16,020 bases of DNA from CAZGLR01 sp964526635 (GTDB lineage: Bacteria > Zixibacteria > MSB-5A5 > GN15 > JAAZOE01). Positions 1 to 6,153 of this stretch are shown here, piece after piece. The DNA is taken from positions 1-16,020 of the forward strand of contig CAZGLR010000077.1 of NCBI GenBank assembly GCA_964526635.1, in the 5' to 3' direction. Position numbers and translations under genes: made by a program. How positions within the stretch are numbered: the first letter of the stretch is position 1; the number at the start of each line of letters is the position of its first letter. A model generated the notes under the pieces. That model was not told the origin of the DNA. It saw only the letters and a list, made by a program, of their open reading frames with translations, and searched no databases.

Positions 1-244
1 TAACAGAAAGCGGAATGACGTATAGCAAGCTGCACAAGATGGAAAGCGCTTCGTCGTTGATACCGAAGCTCACGTTCTTTGCCTGAAGCGCCGCACGGAT
101 GTCATCTTCGGTCCATTTGGCGGCTCCTTCGGCCGGCCAGGGCACAACCACACTCGCGGTAAGGCGATCGGCTGAGATCGTTACTTTGATAGTGGTTGAA
201 TTCGTCTCAGCAGCATTCTGCGATTGTTGAGCGTGTGAGGTCAC
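1..244 (-). CDS. FapA-like (DUF342) protein, N-terminal fragment
   Basis: Only the first 81 residues are inside the window; the gene runs off the left edge. The visible part, after a polar leader (MTSHAQQSQNAAETNST), reads TIKVTISADRLTASVVVPWP and then WTEDDIRAALQAKNVSFGIN. This fits the N-terminal domain of FapA/DUF342: a strand with 'is.D.l.A.l.v.p', then a helix with 't.edi..aL...nV..Gi'. DUF342 proteins are often encoded with flagellar and chemotaxis genes, and FapA in Vibrio is needed for flagellar assembly or HubP/FapA-type polar functions; its role here is inferred. The start is GTG 244 with AAAGGAG overlapping the stop of receiver 3, though the spacing of three bases is short. No other in-frame start is near. 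Confidence 0.72.
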   Translation of the reverse strand, partial: MTSHAQQSQNAAETNSTTIKVTISADRLTASVVVPWPAEGAAKWTEDDIRAALQAKNVSFGINDEALSILCSLLYVIPLSV

Positions 245-247
245 GAT

Positions 248-254
248 CTCCTTT
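248..254 (-). promoter_or_regulatory. Ribosome-binding site of the FapA-like gene
   Basis: AAAGGAG on the minus strand overlaps the TAA of receiver 3 (255-253) and ends three bases before GTG 244. The spacing is shorter than usual; no alternative in-frame start codon is seen in the following 25 codons. Confidence 0.55.
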
Positions 255-657
255 ACTGCACGCCGGTATTGCTCTTGCGCGCCGACATCAGCCGCCAGTA
301 CGCCCGTTCCACAATCAGGTTAATCTCGTAGCTCTTGAACGGCTTGGTGATATACTCGTCCGCACCCAGCATGAGGGCGTCTTTGACGGTATATGAATCA
401 CCATAGGCAGTCATCATGATAATGCCCATCTGCGGGTATGATTCCCGGGCCATTTTCAACAATTCAAATCCGTTGAGCCGGGGCATTTTTATATCTGAAA
501 TCAGCAGGTCAAAACGCTGGTCGCGTAATTTGTCCAATGCGTCCTGACCATCGATCGCAATCTCGACTTCGTATCCCTCCTTGCCCAGAATCTTGGCCAG
601 AAGATCACGGAGCATCTGCTCATCATCGACTACAAGTATACTTATATTCTTCTTCAT
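253..657 (-). CDS. Single-domain response regulator 3
   Basis: A 134-residue receiver of the NtrC/CheY type with no DNA-binding or enzymatic output. Asp11-Asp12 are the acidic pocket, Asp55 (LLISDIKMP) the phospho-acceptor, Thr83 (MMTAYGD) the switch residue and Lys105 (ITKPF) the conserved lysine; all active-site positions are intact. The C-terminal tail (122-134) is short and polar. It is the first gene after the largest gap in the window and lies downstream of the candidate sigma-28 promoter. Its TAA is part of the ribosome-binding site of the next gene, so the two are likely coupled. Confidence 0.95.
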   Translation of the reverse strand: MKKNISILVVDDEQMLRDLLAKILGKEGYEVEIAIDGQDALDKLRDQRFDLLISDIKMPRLNGFELLKMARESYPQMGIIMMTAYGDSYTVKDALMLGADEYITKPFKSYEINLIVERAYWRLMSARKSNTGVQ

Positions 658-694
658 CTCATCTCTTTCACAGCAGCCCCCGCGGTTACTCTAT

Positions 695-721
695 ACATCG
701 GGTAAAATATGGAATTATTTA
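695..721 (-). promoter_or_regulatory. Candidate sigma-28 (FliA-type) promoter upstream of receiver 3
   Basis: In the 72-base gap 658-729 the minus strand reads TAAA (721-718), then exactly 15 bases, then CCCGATGT (702-695). The sigma-28 consensus is TAAA-N15-GCCGATAA, so the -35 core, the spacer and the CCGAT centre of the -10 match. It lies 38 bases upstream of the ATG of receiver 3 and would also drive the FapA-like gene. The cognate factor is encoded in the same window. Two of the three -10 flank positions differ, so this remains a candidate. Confidence 0.5.
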
Positions 722-729
722 TCCCTTAA

Positions 730-1146
730 TCACTTATCCCCGCATTTTTGTTCGGCAACATCGATCAGCTCATTGATAAACTCATCGTATCCAACCGGTT
801 TGTGCATGACCCGACAGCCGCCCATACGGCCGGCTTCGGCAATCAGATGATCGGTGGCGTTGCCGGTCACGATCACCACCGGCAGATGCGGTTTCTCCCG
901 CTTGATTTTCTCAATCGCTTCCAGGCCCGATGTTTCCGGCATTACCAGATCTATAGTGACGATATCGAAGTCTTCGCTGCCGACCAGTTGCACCGCTTCA
1001 TGGCCGCTGGAGGCTGTTTCAACTTGAAACACGGGTGATGACTGACAGAAATCGCGAAAAACATCGCGAACACTCTGCTCATCATCAACCACCAACACCC
1101 GGATGGGGCGCCCGCCGCGTTGTTCGATAATTTCGTCTATTGACAT
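730..1146 (-). CDS. Single-domain response regulator 2
   Basis: A 138-residue receiver with no output domain. A short N-terminal arm (1-15, MSIDEIIEQRGG) precedes the domain. Asp21-Asp22 form the acidic pocket, Asp66 (VTIDLVMP) is the phospho-acceptor, Thr94 (VIVTGNATD) the switch residue, and Lys116 (MHKPV) the conserved lysine. The start was set at ATG 1146, with GAGGAG six bases upstream. A GTG at 1182 that overlaps the CheW stop would add 12 residues but has no spaced Shine-Dalgarno. It follows CheW after 32 bases and may be the motor- or kinase-facing receiver of the block; the partner cannot be told from sequence. Confidence 0.93.
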   Translation of the reverse strand: MSIDEIIEQRGGRPIRVLVVDDEQSVRDVFRDFCQSSPVFQVETASSGHEAVQLVGSEDFDIVTIDLVMPETSGLEAIEKIKREKPHLPVVIVTGNATDHLIAEAGRMGGCRVMHKPVGYDEFINELIDVAEQKCGDK

Positions 1147-1152
1147 TGCCTG

Positions 1153-1158
1153 CTCCTC
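1153..1158 (-). promoter_or_regulatory. Ribosome-binding site deciding the receiver 2 start
   Basis: GAGGAG on the minus strand lies six bases before ATG 1146-1144. It selects this ATG over the in-frame GTG at 1182, which would overlap the CheW stop codon as GTGA but lacks a spaced site. Confidence 0.75.
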
Positions 1159-1178
1159 TCCATCATCACAAAGGGCCC

Positions 1179-2147
1179 TCACCCCGCAATTTTTGAATAA
1201 TCCAGAATCAGCACAAGCTTCTCGTCCTGCTGATAGATGCCGCTGACAAAATGGTCGCGGCCGGACGTCAGCGATGGCGGCGGATTGATCAATGAACGCT
1301 CCACCCGCAAAACCTGAGTTACGGTATCCACAATCATGCCGATTAGCTGACCATTGAGATCAAGGACAATAATCCGTGAATGGCTATCGGCTTCTGTCGC
1401 CGCCATGTCCAGAAGTGTACGCAGATCAATCACCGGAATCACCCGCCCGCGCAGGTCGATCATACCCTTTACATGACGGGGGCAATCGGGGATAATGCTC
1501 ATGTCGACCATCCGGATAATCTCCTGCACGCGCTGGATATCGACGCCGAATTCCTCGGCATTGAGCGAAAAACAGACCATTTGTAGTTCGCCGGTGACGA
1601 CTTCGACTTCCGGCGTTCTGCGCTTAGCATCAGTCTCTTCCCGGAGAGCATCCAGCACTTCATCAGTGGTGGCAATCTCGAAAGTAGTGATTGAATTATC
1701 GGCGATATCCGGAGAATCGATGGTGCTGCCGTTCCCCACTGGTGCTGATTCGGCCAATTCCGAGTCAGCCGGCAACAGATCAAGTCTGATTTCATCCGGC
1801 AGTTCCAGAAGGGCACTCACGGCATTGGTTCGTAGCGCTCCTCTCACAGACGACACGGCCTGCTCCGGCGACTGCAACACCGCCACGGCCTGGTTTTGAT
1901 CGACCATCGGGACCGTTTGCAATGATTTCGACTGCCGCGTTTGCGTAGTCTTTTTCTGTCTGGCGGCTGTCTTTCGGGACGACTGCTTTTTGACCGACGT
2001 CTTGTTGGCCGGCGATGTGCGCGTCGATGCCCTTTTGGGTTTCGTGGACGACGGCTTCTTTTTCGCTCCGGATTGACCCGCGGTCTTGGTTCGGGTTGAA
2101 GATGCGGTCTTTTTTACCCCTGTCTCCGGTTGTTTTCGAGGCGTCAT
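1179..2147 (-). CDS. cheW: CheW-domain protein with long basic N-terminal tail
   Basis: CheW couples receptors to the CheA kinase. The CheW domain occupies the last ~135 residues (188-322): MVCFSLNAEEFGVDIQRVQE, then GMIDLRGRVIPVIDLR at 228-243 (family pattern G.i.LRG.i.PviDLr), and DTVTQVLRV. Ahead of it lie a Lys/Arg/Ser/Thr-rich tail (1-75; 16 Lys and 7 Arg against one Glu) like histone H1 or AlgP, and an acidic linker (about 110-186). Normal CheW proteins are near 150-180 residues, so this one is twice the usual size. The ATG lies two bases after the preceding stop; Met81 has no ribosome-binding site, so the tail is taken as real. Ser/Thr/Lys repeats suggest disorder and nucleic-acid or polyanion binding. 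Confidence 0.93.
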   Translation of the reverse strand: MTPRKQPETGVKKTASSTRTKTAGQSGAKKKPSSTKPKRASTRTSPANKTSVKKQSSRKTAARQKKTTQTRQSKSLQTVPMVDQNQAVAVLQSPEQAVSSVRGALRTNAVSALLELPDEIRLDLLPADSELAESAPVGNGSTIDSPDIADNSITTFEIATTDEVLDALREETDAKRRTPEVEVVTGELQMVCFSLNAEEFGVDIQRVQEIIRMVDMSIIPDCPRHVKGMIDLRGRVIPVIDLRTLLDMAATEADSHSRIIVLDLNGQLIGMIVDTVTQVLRVERSLINPPPSLTSGRDHFVSGIYQQDEKLVLILDYSKIAG

Positions 2148-2149
2148 AC

Positions 2150-2539
2150 TTATATAGCCTTTTTTTGGTCCTTTATTTGCTTTATCGTCTCAATGACGTT
2201 CCGACTTAATGATTCGATCTCAGTCAGTGAGACCTCGATTTTATCATATCCTCCTCGAATTTTGATAATATCCGACGAGGCCGGCAGCGACGATAACAGC
2301 CGCTTCTGGTTTTGAAACGCCCCAAGCACCTGCTGCACCGAATCGGAGGCATCATTGGCTCGATTAATCAAATCGCTGAGGACATCCTCGATTCCGCGAA
2401 AATAATCACCGCGATTTCTCAGACGCGCCAGCGACACGGCCAGGTTGATGGCCAGCAGTTTCATTTCCGAACTCAAAAATTCCACCTGTTGAGCCAGGGC
2501 ATCCTGCTCCTGCAGCCATTGGGCGCGGTCATTCTCCAC
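2150..2539 (-). CDS. Small helical protein resembling a chemoreceptor hairpin tip
   Basis: The 129-residue product is almost entirely helical with no membrane segment or signal. Residues 26-65 align without gaps with the conserved tip of methyl-accepting chemotaxis proteins. The pattern LLALNAAxEAARAGExGxGFxVVAxEVRxLAxRS is matched by MKLLAINLAVSLARLRNRGD then YFRGIEDVLSDLINRANDAS. Leu29, Ala30, Asn32, Ala34, Ala38, Arg39, Gly44, Phe47, Leu57 and Arg60 are shared; the usual acidic residues are Ser36 and Asn42. A second helical part (95-125) could form the other arm. The start is GTG at 2539, preceded by GGGGA seven bases upstream. CheW follows after two bases. A CheW-binding adaptor is a reasonable guess; a database search has not been done. 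Confidence 0.7.
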   Translation of the reverse strand: MENDRAQWLQEQDALAQQVEFLSSEMKLLAINLAVSLARLRNRGDYFRGIEDVLSDLINRANDASDSVQQVLGAFQNQKRLLSSLPASSDIIKIRGGYDKIEVSLTEIESLSRNVIETIKQIKDQKKAI

Positions 2540-2897
2540 AGGTTTTCCCCGTAAGCAATTCCGTGACTTTTTCCTTCAACGGCACCAGATCGGATGACTT
2601 CATGACATAGGCATCGGCCAGCCATGATTGAAAATCCGACTTATACGTGGCGTAGGCCGAATGCAGTACGACCGCCAGATCACGGCGCTCCTGGCGCAGC
2701 CGGTTGAGAAACTCCAGCCCGTTGCTGTCGTTCAATTCGATATCCAGAATCACCAAATCCGGCGGTGATGTCCGGATCAACGCCTCGGCGTGTTCAGCCG
2801 ATGCTGCCGTTATCACGGTATAGCCGTCGTTTTCGAATTCTTTTTTATACAGCATCCGCAGATGCGCCTCGTCATCGACCACCAGAATCGTGGCCAT
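2529..2897 (-). CDS. Single-domain response regulator 1
   Basis: A 122-residue receiver with no output domain. The acidic pocket is Asp8-Asp9, the phospho-acceptor is Asp52 (VILDIEL), the switch Ser is 80 (LHSAY), and the conserved Lys is 100. The Lys is followed by Ser (VMKSSDL) rather than the usual Pro, a variant seen in some receivers. The start has an almost ideal ribosome-binding site (AAAAAGGAGG, six bases before ATG) located inside the end of the kinase-like gene, so it should be well translated. Its likely donor is one of the two HisKA proteins just upstream, which is inference from position. It overlaps the next gene by 11 bases. Confidence 0.93.
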   Translation of the reverse strand: MATILVVDDEAHLRMLYKKEFENDGYTVITAASAEHAEALIRTSPPDLVILDIELNDSNGLEFLNRLRQERRDLAVVLHSAYATYKSDFQSWLADAYVMKSSDLVPLKEKVTELLTGKTCGE

Positions 2898-4671
2898 ATT
2901 CCGCCTCCTTTTTCAGGGGTAAGTGAATACACAACATCGGCCCCAGATCCGATTGTGATTCGACAGCCAGACAGCCGCCATGATGCTTTAGTGTCTCTTC
3001 CGCCACCAGCAGGGGGAGCCGTTTTGAGCTGTTGCCGGTTCCGAAATACTGTCGCAGCACTGACTCGCCGCGTTCAGCGCCTTTACCCGGCGCCGACAGG
3101 ACGATCTCCAGGCGGGCCAGGCTGCCATGCGCGAAAGTATTCAACGATATCAAACGATGATCCGCTTCTATGACCAACGACGATAATATCTGATAGATGG
3201 CATGGATCAACTGATCAGGATTACCCCAGATCGGCAATGGTTGCTCGCTAAGATCGAGTTTGACTTTCGAGGCGCCCTGCCCCTGCCGTATACCGATCAT
3301 CTCGACAGTCTGCCGCACCAGTTCCGACAGATTCATCTGCCGGTCCTCGGTACGCGAAGCCTTGGAGAAATCCAGCAGATCGGTCAGGACAGCCTCGGCC
3401 CGCTGCGTTTCGGAAACAATAATACCGAGGTATTCAGCCTCGCTGCTTTGATCGGACACGTTGCGTTTCATTAAGTTGGCGAAACCGCCAATAATAGTCA
3501 GGGGATTGCGCAATTCATGTGCTACCGATGAAGTGATCTCTCCGATGACCGACATTTTTTCTGCGGCAATAATCTGGTTCTGGGTTTCGGCCAGACGCTG
3601 ATTGATATACTCCAGTTCTTCGGCTCGTTCCTTGATATCGCGATACAAATACGACCGCTCCACCGCCGCCGCCGTCTGATCGGCAATCAAGGCCAAAAAT
3701 TCGAGATCATGTGCCGATATATCCTGACCCGTAATGGCATTATCCACTACCAGCAAACCAAGTGTCCGCCCCCGTGATACCAGAGGCGTCATAGCGACTT
3801 TGCGGTCGCCGAGACGATCGAGAACGCGCAGGGTGACATGATCAAGCTGAGTGCGCTCATCGATGCAAAACGGTCTCTTATCCTGAATAGCGCGGGCAAA
3901 AAGACTGCCGTTGGTCGTATCTATGCGTATATCGGCAACGCGTTCGGTCAAATCCTGGTTCGCGCCGCCCGGTTCCTGTTTATACAACGACAGCAATTCG
4001 ACCAGCGAACGGTGATCATCGGCCAGTGAGCCCCAGATACGGCCCGCTTCTTCCGGACTCCGCGGTCCGATTGCCAGGTAGCCATTGAGCAACTGGGTAT
4101 CATCATCCAGCAAAAACAGAAAGGCGCGGTTGAAGCCCAGGCCCTGACGGGCAGTCACGCCGGTCAATATAACTTTCAACACGTCATCGGGATCAAGCGC
4201 CGAGGCGACAGCCTGAGAAATTTGTGACAAGACCGACAATTCATCGATGCGGCATTTAAGTTCCTGCTGATTGACAACACTTTCGGTGATATCTTCAATA
4301 ATGCCAAACACACCACTATCGCGCTCTGTTTCCATCACCCGGTTGCAGGCCAGTCGGTGATGGGCAAAATGGCCACTCATGTTCGTCCCGGAGAAATGCC
4401 GAATCAGGGAATCGCGTCGCCCGGCCAGCATGTCCTGAAGTGTATCGACGATTTCGCGGGAAAAAAAGAAATCAATCTGGGTCAGGCGGATACCGACAGC
4501 ATCGGCTGCCGACGTGAAACCGAAAATATCTGCCGCCCGGTCATTTATATCCTGTAGGCGCCCCTCTGAATCAAGAAAAAACAAGCCGGTGGGATTAGCC
4601 GCCAGTGTGGCTGTAAATCCCGGACTGCCATGCCCCCCGGTCTGGTACTTCTTTGCTTCCTGGGTCAACAT
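2872..4671 (-). CDS. PAS-GAF-HisKA sensor protein with degenerate ATPase domain
   Basis: A soluble 599-residue protein with no membrane segment. A PAS domain spans about 20-130 (ANPTGLFFLDSEGRLQDIN, ending GIIEDITE) and a GAF domain about 145-340. A linker coil precedes HisKA with the H-box SSVAHELRNPLTIIGGFANL (His385, codon 3519-3517). A region aligning with HATPase_c spans about 484-585. That last region lacks key residues: both N-box Asn are Gln and Ser (AIYQILSSL), the G1 Asp is Ala (LSAPGKG), and the G2 glycines are replaced (SSKRLPLL). The distal HHGGCLAVES is kept. The ATG is preceded by GGGGAG five bases upstream. The gene overlaps the next receiver by 26 bases. ATP binding is doubtful, so it may be a pseudokinase or phosphatase-type partner. 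Confidence 0.92.
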   Translation of the reverse strand: MLTQEAKKYQTGGHGSPGFTATLAANPTGLFFLDSEGRLQDINDRAADIFGFTSAADAVGIRLTQIDFFFSREIVDTLQDMLAGRRDSLIRHFSGTNMSGHFAHHRLACNRVMETERDSGVFGIIEDITESVVNQQELKCRIDELSVLSQISQAVASALDPDDVLKVILTGVTARQGLGFNRAFLFLLDDDTQLLNGYLAIGPRSPEEAGRIWGSLADDHRSLVELLSLYKQEPGGANQDLTERVADIRIDTTNGSLFARAIQDKRPFCIDERTQLDHVTLRVLDRLGDRKVAMTPLVSRGRTLGLLVVDNAITGQDISAHDLEFLALIADQTAAAVERSYLYRDIKERAEELEYINQRLAETQNQIIAAEKMSVIGEITSSVAHELRNPLTIIGGFANLMKRNVSDQSSEAEYLGIIVSETQRAEAVLTDLLDFSKASRTEDRQMNLSELVRQTVEMIGIRQGQGASKVKLDLSEQPLPIWGNPDQLIHAIYQILSSLVIEADHRLISLNTFAHGSLARLEIVLSAPGKGAERGESVLRQYFGTGNSSKRLPLLVAEETLKHHGGCLAVESQSDLGPMLCIHLPLKKEAEYGHDSGGR

Positions 4672-4673
4672 GC

Positions 4674-5540
4674 TTACTCCCCTGCAGATTTCTCAATGTT
4701 CAACATCGTTTCTTTCGTCTCCAGAAGATAGTCCTCCGTCACCAGTCGATCGATTTTCAGCAGTTTGTGCGTGATGAGTGAAATACGGCGCGCCCCCTCG
4801 ACTATCGCCTGTATCCGACCGGCTACCGCCGGCGACAGATCAGGCGCTTCCAGTTCGATCATCTGAGCGTTTCCCACGATGATCGAAAGCGGATTATTCA
4901 ATTCATGATTCACCGAGGCCGCCAGCTCGGCGACCGCGGACAGCTTCTCGCGGGCAATAATTTGTTCCTGGGCCGCCTGCAATTCGCGCTGCGCCTGTTC
5001 CAGCGAACGATTCTGCTTCTCCAGTTTCTGCTGGTAGAAAATTCGTTCGATTGAAATTGCCACCTGGTCACCGACGACCTGGAGAAGTTGGCGCTGCTGT
5101 TCATTGAAGGCGTCCGGCGAATGATCACTGAAGCATAATACCCCGACCAGTTCGTCCTTTACCAGCAGCGGCAGGATAAAAACGGTATCATGATGCTCGC
5201 GGACGCCATCGGTCTCAGGGCTGCGGCCGCGTATATATATCGGCTCCCGTTTGGCCGCCACCCATCCGGCCAGACCGAATCCCTTGCCGAATCGTAAAAA
5301 TTCGAGAATATTGACCGATTTGCCAAATGATGCCACTTCATCGAGATTGTCATCGCTTTCATTCATCAGATACAAACTGGCGGCATCGAAAGGGATAATT
5401 GTATTAATGCGTCCCAGCACCAGTTCGAACGTCGTTCTGTCCGAACTCTGCTCGCGAAGCAACCGTGAAATCTCGGCTACCAGACCCAGTTTGCTCCAGA
5501 ACCGTGATACCGGAGTTTTGTCGGAAACAGAATCGGTCAC
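4674..5540 (-). CDS. GAF-HisKA protein lacking an ATPase domain
   Basis: A soluble sensor protein of 288 residues. A GAF domain spans about 25-170 and ends with the typical DQVAISIERIFYQQ. A coiled-coil linker (about 170-200) leads to a HisKA dimerisation helix with the H-box AASVNHELNNPLSIIVGNAQ; the phospho-acceptor His is codon 4907-4905. The chain stops about 75 residues later with no N, G1 or G2 boxes, so there is no HATPase_c domain, and the next gene begins two bases on. The start is placed at GTG 5540, one base after the preceding stop, with GAGGA seven bases upstream. A TTG 27 bases further upstream has no ribosome-binding site. It could be a histidine phospho-relay or dimerisation partner rather than a kinase. 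Confidence 0.88.
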   Translation of the reverse strand: MTDSVSDKTPVSRFWSKLGLVAEISRLLREQSSDRTTFELVLGRINTIIPFDAASLYLMNESDDNLDEVASFGKSVNILEFLRFGKGFGLAGWVAAKREPIYIRGRSPETDGVREHHDTVFILPLLVKDELVGVLCFSDHSPDAFNEQQRQLLQVVGDQVAISIERIFYQQKLEKQNRSLEQAQRELQAAQEQIIAREKLSAVAELAASVNHELNNPLSIIVGNAQMIELEAPDLSPAVAGRIQAIVEGARRISLITHKLLKIDRLVTEDYLLETKETMLNIEKSAGE

Positions 5541-5541
5541 C

Positions 5542-6153
5542 TTACCGTCCTCGTAAATGCGGTTCAACAGTGGTCAGAATATCTTCAATTGCCCGTTCTT
5601 CAATTGCCCGATAAAAACGCATCTTCTCCGGCGCCGGGATCATGAGATCCGGATCGCCCGGGTAATCATCCATAATCTGCCATTGATGCGGACCCGGCAC
5701 GCGAGTATTCAACTCCCAGGTGTCCACGACTTTATTACGCCGCAGGTCAAGCAGGCTGTATCGTCCCGTCATTTTCCCCTCGACCACATAATGAGTCACC
5801 AGGAGGGGTATGGCGATCTTGCGCCGTTTGACGATCGAACGGTCATCCACGCGGATATACATGATATACCGGCAGCCGATTTCGGTCCCCCATTCATACA
5901 AACGGGTAACATCGAAACCATCCGGCGCCGGTGGCAGCAGGCTGTCACGCTCGGGGAGTATTATATCCCCCTCGGCCCACATCGTCATACGCCGGTTGAA
6001 TGACTCCGGAAAGCTGTACTCGATAATCGGCTGCCGCAAATCTTCGTGAACAACCGCAATGGTTTTATCAAACCGTTGTTGTCCCGAGACCACGGTCGTA
6101 CCGATCACCCCGATCACCAGCATAGCGCATATGACAATTGCCTTATTCGTCAT
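5542..6153 (-). CDS. Exported protein of unknown function, possible TolB/LpoB-like fold
   Basis: I do not recognise the family. The 203-residue product starts with a Lys and a hydrophobic core (IVICAMLVIGVIGTTVVSG, 6-24), a likely Sec signal peptide or single anchor. The mature part alternates beta and helix. Segments such as TEIGCRYIMYIRVDDRS and GKMTGRYSLLDLRRNKVVDT resemble the nucleotide-free Rossmann-like fold of LpoB, CsgG or TolB N-terminal domains ('the agent is found in X, with a strand for the basic effector region'); this is fold-level guesswork. A 15-base in-frame tandem duplication near the C-terminus encodes RAIEE-RAIED. It overlaps PilZ protein 3 by 11 bases and is the only clearly exported soluble protein in the window, so it may link envelope state to the signalling block. 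Confidence 0.7.
   Translation of the reverse strand: MTNKAIVICAMLVIGVIGTTVVSGQQRFDKTIAVVHEDLRQPIIEYSFPESFNRRMTMWAEGDIILPERDSLLPPAPDGFDVTRLYEWGTEIGCRYIMYIRVDDRSIVKRRKIAIPLLVTHYVVEGKMTGRYSLLDLRRNKVVDTWELNTRVPGPHQWQIMDDYPGDPDLMIPAPEKMRFYRAIEERAIEDILTTVEPHLRGR
5548..5552 (-). promoter_or_regulatory. Ribosome-binding site deciding the GAF-HisKA start
   Basis: GAGGA on the minus strand lies seven bases before GTG 5540-5538 and inside the last codons of the exported protein. It favours this GTG over the in-frame TTG at 5567, which has no such site. The stop TAA at 5544-5542 sits between the site and the start, so re-initiation is likely. Confidence 0.7.
5582..5610 (-). repeat. 15-base in-frame tandem duplication
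   Basis: The 14-base unit tcttcaattgcccg on the plus strand occurs at 5582-5595 and again at 5597-5610 (period 15). In the exported protein it encodes RAIEE followed by RAIED near the C-terminus. The phase is preserved, so the reading frame is intact. Likely a slippage product. Confidence 0.85.

Noticed and set aside
658..729. A terminator in the largest gap
   Set aside because: No stem-loop followed by a T-run is visible on the minus strand; the short CCGCGG palindrome has no loop or T-tract.
1147..1182. GTG start at 1182 for receiver 2
   Set aside because: The GTGA overlap with the CheW stop is attractive, but there is no spaced ribosome-binding site, while ATG 1146 has GAGGAG at six bases and the receiver fold begins after it.
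1905..1907. Met81 as the real start of CheW, which would remove the basic tail
   Set aside because: No ribosome-binding site lies before it, and using it would leave a gap of more than 240 bases in an otherwise gap-free gene train.
4660..4690. A frameshift joining the GAF-HisKA protein to an ATPase domain
   Set aside because: The two genes have separate stop, ribosome-binding site (GGGGAG) and start; the next frame begins with a PAS domain, not with N or G1 boxes.
5541..5567. TTG start at 5567 for the GAF-HisKA protein
   Set aside because: No Shine-Dalgarno precedes it and it would overlap the previous gene by 26 bases, whereas GTG 5540 has GAGGA at seven bases and follows the previous stop directly.
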